Shown here: piece by piece, positions 27,040-33,792 of the stretch
Layout: every line of letters starts with the position of its first letter
Numbering within the stretch: position 1 is the stretch's first letter
Assembly (NCBI GenBank): GCA_934256595.1
Contig: CAKQOW010000010.1
Location: 1-50,900, forward strand
Length of the DNA stretch: 50,900 nt
Reading direction: 5' to 3'
From: an uncultured Clostridia bacterium
GTDB lineage: Bacteria; Bacillota; Clostridia; Peptostreptococcales; Anaerovoracaceae
The notes under the pieces: model-generated
Told to the model about the DNA's origin: nothing
The model's input: only the letters and a program-made list of their open reading frames with translations
The model's database searches: none
Program-made: the position numbers and the translations under genes

Positions 27040-27092
27040 TTGCAATTGTATATATTATAAGTTATACTATATATACTCAAAGTATATATAGT
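27040..27092 (+). promoter_or_regulatory. Promoter overlapped by a perfect 12-bp palindrome
   Basis: TTGCAA (27040-27045), 17 bp, TATACT (27063-27068). From 27066 to 27092 the arms ACTATATATACT and AGTATATATAGT are exact inverse complements with a CAA spacer. The palindrome starts inside the -10 box and covers the expected transcription start, just before the AAAGGAGG ribosome binding site. Either a repressor operator or a 5' RNA hairpin. Confidence 0.65.
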
Positions 27093-27111
27093 TCAAAAGG
27101 AGGTAACACAT

Positions 27112-27762
27112 ATGTCAAATCAGGATTTAAACAAAGAGCTCGTTAGCTTTATGCAGGAAATGCGTACAAACTTTTCGGAAGTAAAGGCTGAGCTCGGTGA
27201 GATAAGAGCCGATGTTGCAGAACTCAAAAGCGATGTTGCTGTTCTTAAGACAGATGTCACCGGACTTAAAAAAGATGTAACAGTTCTCAAAGCTGATGTA
27301 GCTGAACTTAAAAATGACGTTGCAGTTCTAAAAGTCGAGATTTCCGAACTCAAAGAAGATGTGGCTGAACTCAAGGGCAAGGTTGACAAGCTTGAAACCG
27401 ATGTAGCGGGCAACAAAAAAGACATCGCAAGTCTTTATGTGCTCAGCGAAAAACTCAGTGACTCCCTTGAAGAGTTCAAGGCCTACACCTATCAGCAGTT
27501 TGAATATGTCAGACACGACATACATCTGCTTACGGTTTCACACAATCAGCTGGCAGACAAAGTAAGGCTCAACACAGAAGCCATTGACGATATGCTTGCC
27601 GATATGCAGCTTATGCGCTCCGAGCACGAAAGCATCAAATACCAGATTAAAAAAACTCAGCGTGAAGCCTCAAGCAGAATTGCCGATGTATCACACTTCG
27701 CATATTCGCTTGATGAAAAAATATCAATACTTGCCGATGAAATCAAACCTGACAAGGACTGA
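27112..27762 (+). CDS. Heptad-repeat coiled-coil protein (216 aa), function unknown
   Basis: Residues 23-100 are a near-perfect series of seven-residue units of the form D-V-x-x-L-K-x (for example DVAELKS, DVAVLKT, DVTGLKK, DVTVLKA), about ten copies, which must form a long parallel coiled coil. A second helical region follows (about 110-170, EFKAYTYQQFEYVRHDIH). There is no signal peptide or membrane segment. AAAGGAGGTAACACAT precedes the ATG. Similar proteins are found in Firmicutes and sometimes in phages, and I cannot assign a role. The gene stands alone between truB and the DAHP synthase gene, with its own promoter and terminator. Confidence 0.75.
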   Translation: MSNQDLNKELVSFMQEMRTNFSEVKAELGEIRADVAELKSDVAVLKTDVTGLKKDVTVLKADVAELKNDVAVLKVEISELKEDVAELKGKVDKLETDVAGNKKDIASLYVLSEKLSDSLEEFKAYTYQQFEYVRHDIHLLTVSHNQLADKVRLNTEAIDDMLADMQLMRSEHESIKYQIKKTQREASSRIADVSHFAYSLDEKISILADEIKPDKD

Positions 27763-27784
27763 TACATACTCAAATCCTGTTTAC

Positions 27785-27823
27785 AAACCGCCTCTGCGCC
27801 CTGCTGCCGGAGGCGGTTTTGTT
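27785..27823 (+). terminator. Rho-independent terminator of the coiled-coil gene
   Basis: AAACCGCCT (27785-27793) pairs with AGGCGGTTT (27811-27819), followed by TGTT. Strong GC-rich stem 23 bp after the stop codon. Confidence 0.75.
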
Positions 27824-27836
27824 AAGCCTCCATCTG

Positions 27837-27865
27837 TTTACAAATATCTGCCACTATGTTAAAAT
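27837..27865 (+). promoter_or_regulatory. Likely promoter of the aromatic-pathway genes
   Basis: TTTACA (27837-27842), 17 bp, TAAAAT (27860-27865), 31 bp before the DAHP synthase start. No attenuator or T-box-like structure is visible in such a short leader. Confidence 0.55.
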
Positions 27866-27895
27866 TTATATGATTTACAATGATTGGAGATAATA

Positions 27896-28891
27896 ATGCT
27901 TATTATTCTAAAGAAAAATTCAGCCCCGGAAAAAACAGCAGATTTAATATCTCTGCTTGCCGGTAAAAATATATATGCAAAGCAGACCGATAATGTCCTT
28001 GTTCTAAGCGGTGACACATGGGCTGCGGACACAAGTATAATCAGCTCCTTTGATATAGTTGACAGGGTGCAGAGAATAAGCAGTCCCTACAGACTTGCAG
28101 ACAGAAGCACCCACCCGGAAGATACCGTTTTTTCAGTCGGTGATGTTTCTGTCGGAGGCGGCAGCTTTACGGTCATTGCGGGACCCTGCACTATAGAGTC
28201 CGAAAAAATGCTTTCGGATATTGCAGATATAGTTATACAAAGCGGCGCACACATATTAAGAGGCGGCATATTCAAGCCCCGTTCCTCGCCGTACTCATTT
28301 CAGGGACTGGGCGAGGAAGCAGCCCGCTACCTTATAAATGAGAAGAAAAAACACAACGTGCCTGTCATAACAGAGATTATGGACCCGCGCCAGCTTCCGC
28401 TTCTTGCAGAGGCTGACATACTGCAGGTAGGCTCCCGCAATATGCAGAACTTCGAGCTTCTCAAAGAGCTTGGAGGCTCAGGCAAACCTGTTATGCTCAA
28501 AAGAGGCTACTCTGCAACACTTACAGACCTGCTTATGAGCGCAGAATACATTATGTCCTGCGGCAACTCCCGCATAATACTTTGTGAACGCGGAATCCGC
28601 ACCTTTGAAACGGCCTCAAGGAACACTCTGGACATTTCAGCAGTACCGCTTCTAAAAGAAATGACACATCTGCCGGTATTCATCGACCCAAGCCACGCTA
28701 CAGGCAAAAGAAGCCTTGTAATACCGATGAGCCTTGCGGCAGCAGCGGCAGGCGCAGACGGACTTATGGTTGAGGTTCACACAAATCCTCAGGAAGCCCT
28801 GTGTGACGGACCTCAGGCTCTGACACCTGCGGATTTTGAAAACCTTATGAAATCACTTGAGAATATATTACCTTACAGATACAGATACTAA
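27896..28891 (+). CDS. aroF: 3-deoxy-7-phosphoheptulonate (DAHP) synthase, type I-beta
   Basis: Condenses phosphoenolpyruvate and erythrose 4-phosphate, the first step of the shikimate pathway. Residues 1-70 look like the ferredoxin-like N-terminal regulatory domain of the AroF/AroG Bacillota type. The barrel shows IAGPCTIES (metal-ligand Cys), RGGIFKPRSSPYSFQG, LKRGYSAT, IDPSHATGKR (metal His), MVEVHTNP (metal Glu) and CDGPQAL (metal Asp). GGAGATAATA precedes the ATG at 27896, better than the TTG at 27884. The AroE-AroK fusion starts 18 bp after its stop, so the two form an operon. Confidence 0.93.
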   Translation: MLIILKKNSAPEKTADLISLLAGKNIYAKQTDNVLVLSGDTWAADTSIISSFDIVDRVQRISSPYRLADRSTHPEDTVFSVGDVSVGGGSFTVIAGPCTIESEKMLSDIADIVIQSGAHILRGGIFKPRSSPYSFQGLGEEAARYLINEKKKHNVPVITEIMDPRQLPLLAEADILQVGSRNMQNFELLKELGGSGKPVMLKRGYSATLTDLLMSAEYIMSCGNSRIILCERGIRTFETASRNTLDISAVPLLKEMTHLPVFIDPSHATGKRSLVIPMSLAAAAAGADGLMVEVHTNPQEALCDGPQALTPADFENLMKSLENILPYRYRY

Positions 28892-28909
28892 AGGCAGGGA
28901 GGAATTAAT

Positions 28910-30274
28910 ATGTACGGACTTATCGGCAGCCCGCTGGGCCACAGCTATTCTCATCATATACACAAAATGTTCGGCCTGTATGAGTTTTCCCTTATGCCTC
29001 TGAACGAACGGGAATTTAAAAAATTCATCAGAAAAAGAGATTTCAGCGGCCTGTGCGTCACAATACCCTACAAACAAAAGGTTATGAAATACTGTGACGT
29101 TATATCTCCTGCCGCAGAGGAAATAGGCGCTGTAAACACACTGTATTTTAATGGCGACAAGCTATGCGGCACCAATACAGACTATTACGGTTTCAGCTAT
29201 ATGACCTCAAAAGCCGGCATATCATTTGCAAGTAAAACTGTACTTGTAATGGGAAGCGGCGGCACCTGCAGAACTGCGTCAACCTATGCAAGACACAGCG
29301 GCGCAGACAAAATAGTGATAGCATCAAGAAACATCAAAAATGCAGTGACGGCGACAAAGGAGCTTACCTCTAAGCTTAACCCCTGTGAAATAGAAAACTT
29401 CACAGGCTTTCAGGCTGTAACCTATGACAGCATACCATTTGAGGAAATAGATATAATCGTAAACACCACACCGGTCGGAATGTACCCCGATAACGACAGC
29501 AGCCTTGCAGACCTTGATAAATTCCCGAAACTGTCGGGAGTACTTGATGTCATATATAATCCGGCGCAGACAAAGCTTGTAACAGCTGCAATCAAAAAAG
29601 AGCTTCCAGCATCAGGCGGTTTTCCTATGCTCATAGCTCAGGCGGCGCTGGGCGCGGGATTTATGCTGGGCGGAAGCGATGTGCAGCAGGCACAGCAGAT
29701 TTTCACAGGCAGACTTGCGGCGGAGGGCGAAAACTTCAATGACCTTGTAGACCGTTTTTACAGCAAGGCTCTGACTGACACTGTAAACATAGTTCTCGTA
29801 GGGATGCCCGGCTGCGGTAAATCAGTTATGGGTGAGGAGCTTGGAAAGCTGACAGGCAAAACAGTTATAGATGTAAATAATGTTATAGAGGGTATGGAGG
29901 AAATGTCCGTATCCGATATTCTTGAAACTAAAGGCGAAGAATATTTGGTTTCCCGTGAAACAGAGATAATATCAAATGCGGGAAAACAAAAGGGAAAGAT
30001 TATAGTTGCAGACAGCACCGTCGTATTAAATCCGGACAACTTCAATCTGCTGAAGCAAAACGGCGTAATAGTTTATCTGCGGAAGCCGACCATAGATCTT
30101 GAAAAGAACGGAGAGCTGCTTTCCGAAAAATACGGTCTTGAAACCTTAAGAGCAATGGCAAGGCAGAGAAAGCCTTATTACAGACAGTGGTCAGACATCA
30201 AATGCGCTTTTAATATAGACCCTCAAAGGCTGTTAAATGAAATAACCGAATATATTAAAGAGAAGCCTTTATAG
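28910..30274 (+). CDS. Shikimate dehydrogenase - shikimate kinase fusion
   Basis: Residues 1-270 are an AroE-type dehydrogenase: GSPLGHSYS (shikimate binding), IPYKQKV with the catalytic Lys, GAVNTL, GTNTDYYGF with the catalytic Asp, a nucleotide-binding GSGGTCRTA and NTTPVGMYP. Residues about 290-454 are an AroK-type kinase with Walker A GMPGCGKS. The kinase half is unusual: the shikimate-contacting GGG motif is replaced by VADSTVV, and the lid Arg region reads EKNGELL instead of the usual RPLL type. The fusion would catalyse two successive steps of the pathway, but the kinase may be weak or altered. AGGGAGGAATTAAT precedes the ATG. The C-terminus overlaps a terminator hairpin. Confidence 0.88.
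   Translation: MYGLIGSPLGHSYSHHIHKMFGLYEFSLMPLNEREFKKFIRKRDFSGLCVTIPYKQKVMKYCDVISPAAEEIGAVNTLYFNGDKLCGTNTDYYGFSYMTSKAGISFASKTVLVMGSGGTCRTASTYARHSGADKIVIASRNIKNAVTATKELTSKLNPCEIENFTGFQAVTYDSIPFEEIDIIVNTTPVGMYPDNDSSLADLDKFPKLSGVLDVIYNPAQTKLVTAAIKKELPASGGFPMLIAQAALGAGFMLGGSDVQQAQQIFTGRLAAEGENFNDLVDRFYSKALTDTVNIVLVGMPGCGKSVMGEELGKLTGKTVIDVNNVIEGMEEMSVSDILETKGEEYLVSRETEIISNAGKQKGKIIVADSTVVLNPDNFNLLKQNGVIVYLRKPTIDLEKNGELLSEKYGLETLRAMARQRKPYYRQWSDIKCAFNIDPQRLLNEITEYIKEKPL
29947..29962. promoter_or_regulatory. parS-like site inside the AroE-AroK gene
   Basis: GGTTTCCCGTGAAACA differs from the parS consensus TGTTTCACGTGAAACA at two positions. One of these, A to C at position 7, makes the left half resemble the Noc site (TTTCCCGGGAAA). 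Two ParB-family proteins are encoded nearby. It is also protein-coding (VSRET), so chance is possible. Confidence 0.4.
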
Positions 30275-30285
30275 CTTCTCTTTTT
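30257..30285. terminator. Bidirectional terminator between aroEK and parB
   Basis: AAAGAGAAGC (30257-30266) and GCTTCTCTTT (30274-30283) are exact inverse complements around a 7-base loop, with T5 on the plus side and A-rich flanks giving Ts on the minus side. The stop codon of the fusion gene lies in the stem-loop. It serves the two convergent transcripts. Confidence 0.8.
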
Positions 30286-30302
30286 ACATTAATTTACATA
30301 TA

Positions 30303-31205
30303 TTAACCTAGGGATTTAAGCAGCTCTATCAGTCTTTCAAGCTCCTCTCTTGAATAGTATTCTATTTCGATTTTACCTTTCCTGCCTGTACTGCTGAGAG
30401 TAACCTTTGTTCCCAGAGTATCTTTAAGCTCTGCTTCAAGCCGCATTACATCTGCATTCTTCTCAGCCTTAACCTTTGATTTCTTTTTGTCCGGCTCTCC
30501 TGCCAGCTTCTCTATGCTGCGTACAGAAAGCCCTTCCTTTACAGTCTTTAGCGCCAGCTTCTTCTGCTTCTCTATATCCTTGATACCGGCCAGCGCTCTC
30601 GCGTGACCTGCTGTAAGCTTACCCTCTCTTGTCATCTCGCGCACGTCATCTGAAAGCTTGAGAAGTCTGAGGGAATTAGTGATATACGGTCTGCTCTTGC
30701 CTACTCCCTTTGAAACCTGCTCCTGAGTAAGTCCGTAAACCTCTATCATTCTGCTGAGTCCCTCAGCCTCTTCTATCGGGTTAAGGTCCTCTCTCTGCAT
30801 ATTCTCAATTATAGCGACAAGCATATTCTGCTCGTCTGTAAGCTCCCTGATAACGCAAGGAATTTTTTTAATTCCGGCTTTTCTTGCAGCGCGCCATCTG
30901 CGCTCACCTGCAACAATTTCATAACCGCCGTCTGTACTGCGCAGAACTACAGGCTGTATTATGCCGTGCTCCTTTATTGATGATGCAAGCTCCTCAAGCT
31001 TATCCTCATCAAAGGTTTTGCGGGGCTGATGCACATTAGGCTTAATATCATTAATATCCACATACAGCACGCCGCCCGCGGCATCTGTTTTATCTGCTTT
31101 TTTATCCTCTTTCACAGTTTCTTTTTCTTCGGGGATTTCAACAGATATTTCTTCAAACAGAGCCTCAAGCCCTCTGCCAAGACCCTTTTTCTTTGGTGCT
31201 GCCAT
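30303..31205 (-). CDS. parB: Chromosome-partitioning protein ParB (Spo0J)
   Basis: A CTP-dependent parS clamp of about 300 residues. Seen: an N-terminal ParA-contact segment (KKGLGRGLEALF), the ParB core with KPNVHQPRKTF, the CTP-binding AGERRWRAARKAG (about 85-97) and IENMQREDLNPIEEA, then the helix-turn-helix LTQEQVSKGVGKSRPYITNSLRLL, and a C-terminal dimerisation part. The ATG at 31205 lies within a GAGGAAGAAT context at the end of parA and overlaps its stop by a few bases. It is downstream of parA on the same strand, and parS sites lie about 900 bp upstream. Confidence 0.94.
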   Translation of the reverse strand: MAAPKKKGLGRGLEALFEEISVEIPEEKETVKEDKKADKTDAAGGVLYVDINDIKPNVHQPRKTFDEDKLEELASSIKEHGIIQPVVLRSTDGGYEIVAGERRWRAARKAGIKKIPCVIRELTDEQNMLVAIIENMQREDLNPIEEAEGLSRMIEVYGLTQEQVSKGVGKSRPYITNSLRLLKLSDDVREMTREGKLTAGHARALAGIKDIEKQKKLALKTVKEGLSVRSIEKLAGEPDKKKSKVKAEKNADVMRLEAELKDTLGTKVTLSSTGRKGKIEIEYYSREELERLIELLKSLG

Positions 31206-31206
31206 A

Positions 31207-31980
31207 TTATTCTTCCTCCTCAAGAGCTAAAAATTCCTCTGCAAATTCAGTATATGCCGCTGCGCCTGTAGATCTTGGATCGTATTCGGTTATAGGCATT
31301 CCGTAGCTTGGAGCTTCCGCAAGTCTGATATTTCTCGGAATTACTGTTGCATATACCTTATCCTTGAAGTATTTTTTAACTTCCTGAACAACCTGTATTG
31401 AAAGGTTTGTTCTGCCGTCAAACATACTCAGTATTACGCCCTGTATTTTAAGATCAGGGTTCATATTCTTTTTGACAAGCTCTATAGTGCTCATAAGCTG
31501 GCTCACACCCTCAAGCGCATAAAATTCGCACTGAATAGGTATCAGCACACTGTCTACTGCTGTAAGTGAATTGATTGTAAGCAGTCCAAGTGAAGGAGGA
31601 CAGTCTATAAATATATAGTCATAGTTGTCTTTGATTTTGTCTATTGCTTTTTTGAGACGCTTTTCTCTGCCCTTCTGCGCTACAAGCTCTACCTCTGCGC
31701 CTGCCAGTTCAACGCTTGCAGGTATTATATCCATACCCTTTACTCTGGTATTGATTATAAAGTCTCTTGGGTCAACATCGCTTTCTATCAGAATATCATA
31801 GGTGCTTCCCTGAAGTGTTTTCTTTGAAATTCCGATACCGCTGGTTGTGTTTCCCTGAGGATCTATGTCAAGAATAAGTACTTTTTTCCCTTTAAGTGCC
31901 AGACATGCGGCAAGATTGATATTCGTAGTTGTTTTGCCTACGCCGCCCTTCTGATTAAATATTGCTATCGCTTTACCCAA
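31207..31980 (-). CDS. parA: Partition ATPase ParA (Soj)
   Basis: A 257-residue deviant Walker ATPase. Residues 7-22 are FNQKGGVGKTTTNINL (deviant Walker A), DIDPQGNTTSGIG is the switch region, and YIFIDCPPSLG is Walker B. The C-terminus has SYGMPITEYDPRSTGAAAY, typical of Soj. Its ATP-dependent DNA binding, together with ParB, moves and controls origins and DnaA. AAAAGGAGGCTCAATTTT precedes the ATG. It lies between the second ParB-like gene and parB. Confidence 0.95.
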   Translation of the reverse strand: MGKAIAIFNQKGGVGKTTTNINLAACLALKGKKVLILDIDPQGNTTSGIGISKKTLQGSTYDILIESDVDPRDFIINTRVKGMDIIPASVELAGAEVELVAQKGREKRLKKAIDKIKDNYDYIFIDCPPSLGLLTINSLTAVDSVLIPIQCEFYALEGVSQLMSTIELVKKNMNPDLKIQGVILSMFDGRTNLSIQVVQEVKKYFKDKVYATVIPRNIRLAEAPSYGMPITEYDPRSTGAAAYTEFAEEFLALEEEE

Positions 31981-32110
31981 AATTGAGCCTCCTTTTTTTC
32001 GTTGTCAATTCATTATACACTAATACATATTTTTTTACTACTCATTTTATATATTTATTTAATTTAAAAAGAGAAAAGATTTTAACAGTATCTTTTCTCC
32101 CTGTAATATT

Positions 32111-32126
32111 TGTTTCACGTGAAACA
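32111..32126. promoter_or_regulatory. parS site, perfect palindrome
   Basis: TGTTTCACGTGAAACA matches the 16-bp parS consensus exactly. It lies between the Noc-like gene and parA, about 7 kb from oriC, where ParB loading is expected. Confidence 0.95.
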
Positions 32127-32144
32127 TTTTATTTGTTACACGAA

Positions 32145-32160
32145 AGTTTCACGTGAAACA
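32145..32160. promoter_or_regulatory. Second parS site
   Basis: AGTTTCACGTGAAACA, one mismatch to the consensus (first base). It lies 34 bp from the first site. A half-site TGTTACACG lies between them (about 32134-32142). Confidence 0.88.
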
Positions 32161-32171
32161 TTCTTCCTGTA

Positions 32172-32981
32172 TCAGCTTCCCACTCTCTGTAAAACCTGTT
32201 TTTCCTTCTTTGGAATAAGTATTTTTACTTCAACAAAATCTTCTTTTTCCTCCTGAAGAAGCTGCGCGTCCTTTTCTATTTCTGAAATCTGGGTAAACAG
32301 CTTTTTTATTGAGTTTACATATATCTTATAGTTCATACAGCTCTTTCTGTTTCTTTTATTTCTGCCGGCTTCTCTTTTTTTAAGCGCCTCATCCACAAGC
32401 CTTTCACTCTGCCTCACATTCAGATTATATGTGATTATTCTTTTGAGCACCTGCCTCTGAAGCTCTGCATCCTGTATTTTGAGCAGCGCCCTTGCGTGTC
32501 TTTCTGTCAGCTTGTTTTCAAGCAGCGCCTTTTGTATGTCGGCAGGCAGACTCAGTATTCTTATCTTGTTGGATATAGTCGACTGTGTTTTCCCCACTCT
32601 CTGAGCAATCTCCCCCTGCGACAGATTGTATTCGTCTATGAGATTGCGGTATGCGTAGGCCTCCTCTATATAGCTTAGGTTTTCTCTCTGTATGTTTTCG
32701 ACAAGAGCGATAAATGCCGCGTCTTTTTCATCTGCATTCTTAATTACCGCAGGTATTTTTTCAAGTCCTGCAAGGCTTGCCGCTCTGAATCTTCTCTCTC
32801 CTGCTATTATTCCGTATGTACCGTCTCTGTTCTTTTTTAATATTATAGGCTGCAGCACACCATATTCCTGTATTGAATTTTTAAGCTCCAGAAGATCCTC
32901 TTCTTCAAAAATTTTTCTGGGCTGACCCGGATTTGCTTTTATTAAACTTATGGAAACATCGCTTACTTTTCTTGTAATCAT
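32172..32981 (-). CDS. Second ParB-family protein (Noc-like position)
   Basis: A 269-residue ParB-type protein. It has GQPRKIFEEEDLLEL, the CTP-binding AGERRFRAASLAG (about residues 56-68), VENIQRENLSYIEEA and the HTH LSQGEIAQRVGKTQSTISNKIRIL. Its place between rsmG and parA is that of noc in Bacillus. However, the N-terminus (MITRKVSDVSISLIK) lacks the short amphipathic membrane helix known from B. subtilis Noc, and I saw no ATTTCCCGGGAAAT-type Noc site in the window. It could be a second parS-binding protein or a nucleoid-occlusion factor with a different membrane link. Its coding region ends just before the parS pair. Confidence 0.85.
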   Translation of the reverse strand: MITRKVSDVSISLIKANPGQPRKIFEEEDLLELKNSIQEYGVLQPIILKKNRDGTYGIIAGERRFRAASLAGLEKIPAVIKNADEKDAAFIALVENIQRENLSYIEEAYAYRNLIDEYNLSQGEIAQRVGKTQSTISNKIRILSLPADIQKALLENKLTERHARALLKIQDAELQRQVLKRIITYNLNVRQSERLVDEALKKREAGRNKRNRKSCMNYKIYVNSIKKLFTQISEIEKDAQLLQEEKEDFVEVKILIPKKEKQVLQRVGS

Positions 32982-33068
32982 ATTATCCCCCTGACTTTTC
33001 TTCAGTATATCTTTTATTAGATATTATCATACTGTGAGGGAAATAAAATATTTTTCGTACAACAAAAG

Positions 33069-33096
33069 AACCCTGTTTTCGCTATTTAATAGGGTT
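33069..33096 (-). terminator. Hairpin overlapping the rsmG stop
   Basis: AACCCT and AGGGTT pair across 33069-33096. The rsmG stop codon (33082-33084) lies in the loop. On the minus strand the stem is followed by CTTTTG. A weak terminator, possibly letting the operon read on into the parB-like gene. Confidence 0.45.
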
Positions 33097-33792
33097 TTTC
33101 GATGGCGTTCCCGCTTTTCTCGGATATTGCGCCGGCGTGTTTTTTATTTTTTCAATAAATATTATATTATGATTAAATTCAGTATCGGCGCTGCCTATGC
33201 TTTCAATCCTTGCAGTTTTGCCTCCCACAGTTCTGATTGCTTTCTTTGCGCCGGCAAGTTCTTCCTCATAGTTAGGACCTTTGTAGGAAAGGAAGTATCC
33301 GCCCTCTCTGACAAGGGGCAGGCAAAGCTCTGAAAGTACAGATAAGTCTGCAACAGCTCTTGATATACATATATCAAACTGCTCTCTGTATTCCTTGTTT
33401 TTACCTGCATCTTCCGCTCTTGAATGAAGCACTCTGACGTTATTTATATCTGCGCTGCGACATATCTCATTTACTATTTTGAGTCTTTTGTTAAGTGAGT
33501 CAAGGAGTACAAATTCCTTTTCCGGAAACAGTATTGCAAGGGGAACTCCCGGAAATCCCGCGCCGGTTCCCACATCTATTATTGTCTCACCTGCCTGAAA
33601 TTCATCGTTGAGCGCGCCCAGGATTGAATCCACATAATGCTTTTTTATGAATTCATCTCTGTCCGTAATAGATGTCAGATTTATATGCTGATTATATTCA
33701 AGTATCTGCTCCATATATTCAGCATACTGACTTATCTGTTTGTCTGTAAGCTCAATATTATATTCTTTCAGAATTTTAGTTAGAAGCTCCAT
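33082..33792 (-). CDS. rsmG: 16S rRNA m7G527 methyltransferase
   Basis: A 236-residue Rossmann-fold methyltransferase that uses SAM to methylate G527 of 16S rRNA. Seen: HINLTSITDRDEFIKKHYVDS (about residues 31-52), DVGTGAGFPGVPLAI (SAM-binding glycine loop, about 70-85) and ISRAVADLSVL. The ATG at 33792 has AAGGAGAAACA upstream and overlaps the end of mnmG by 17 bp. The earlier start at 33816 is less likely. Loss of this gene gives low-level streptomycin resistance in other bacteria. Confidence 0.95.
   Translation of the reverse strand: MELLTKILKEYNIELTDKQISQYAEYMEQILEYNQHINLTSITDRDEFIKKHYVDSILGALNDEFQAGETIIDVGTGAGFPGVPLAILFPEKEFVLLDSLNKRLKIVNEICRSADINNVRVLHSRAEDAGKNKEYREQFDICISRAVADLSVLSELCLPLVREGGYFLSYKGPNYEEELAGAKKAIRTVGGKTARIESIGSADTEFNHNIIFIEKIKNTPAQYPRKAGTPSKNPIK

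Noticed and set aside
27066..27092. Treating the palindrome as a CRISPR repeat or terminator.
   Set aside because: It occurs once here and has no spacers; it has no T-run and lies before, not after, a gene.
27178..27411. 21-bp repeats as a CRISPR-like or tandem non-coding array.
   Set aside because: The repeats are in frame, unspaced and coding for heptads.
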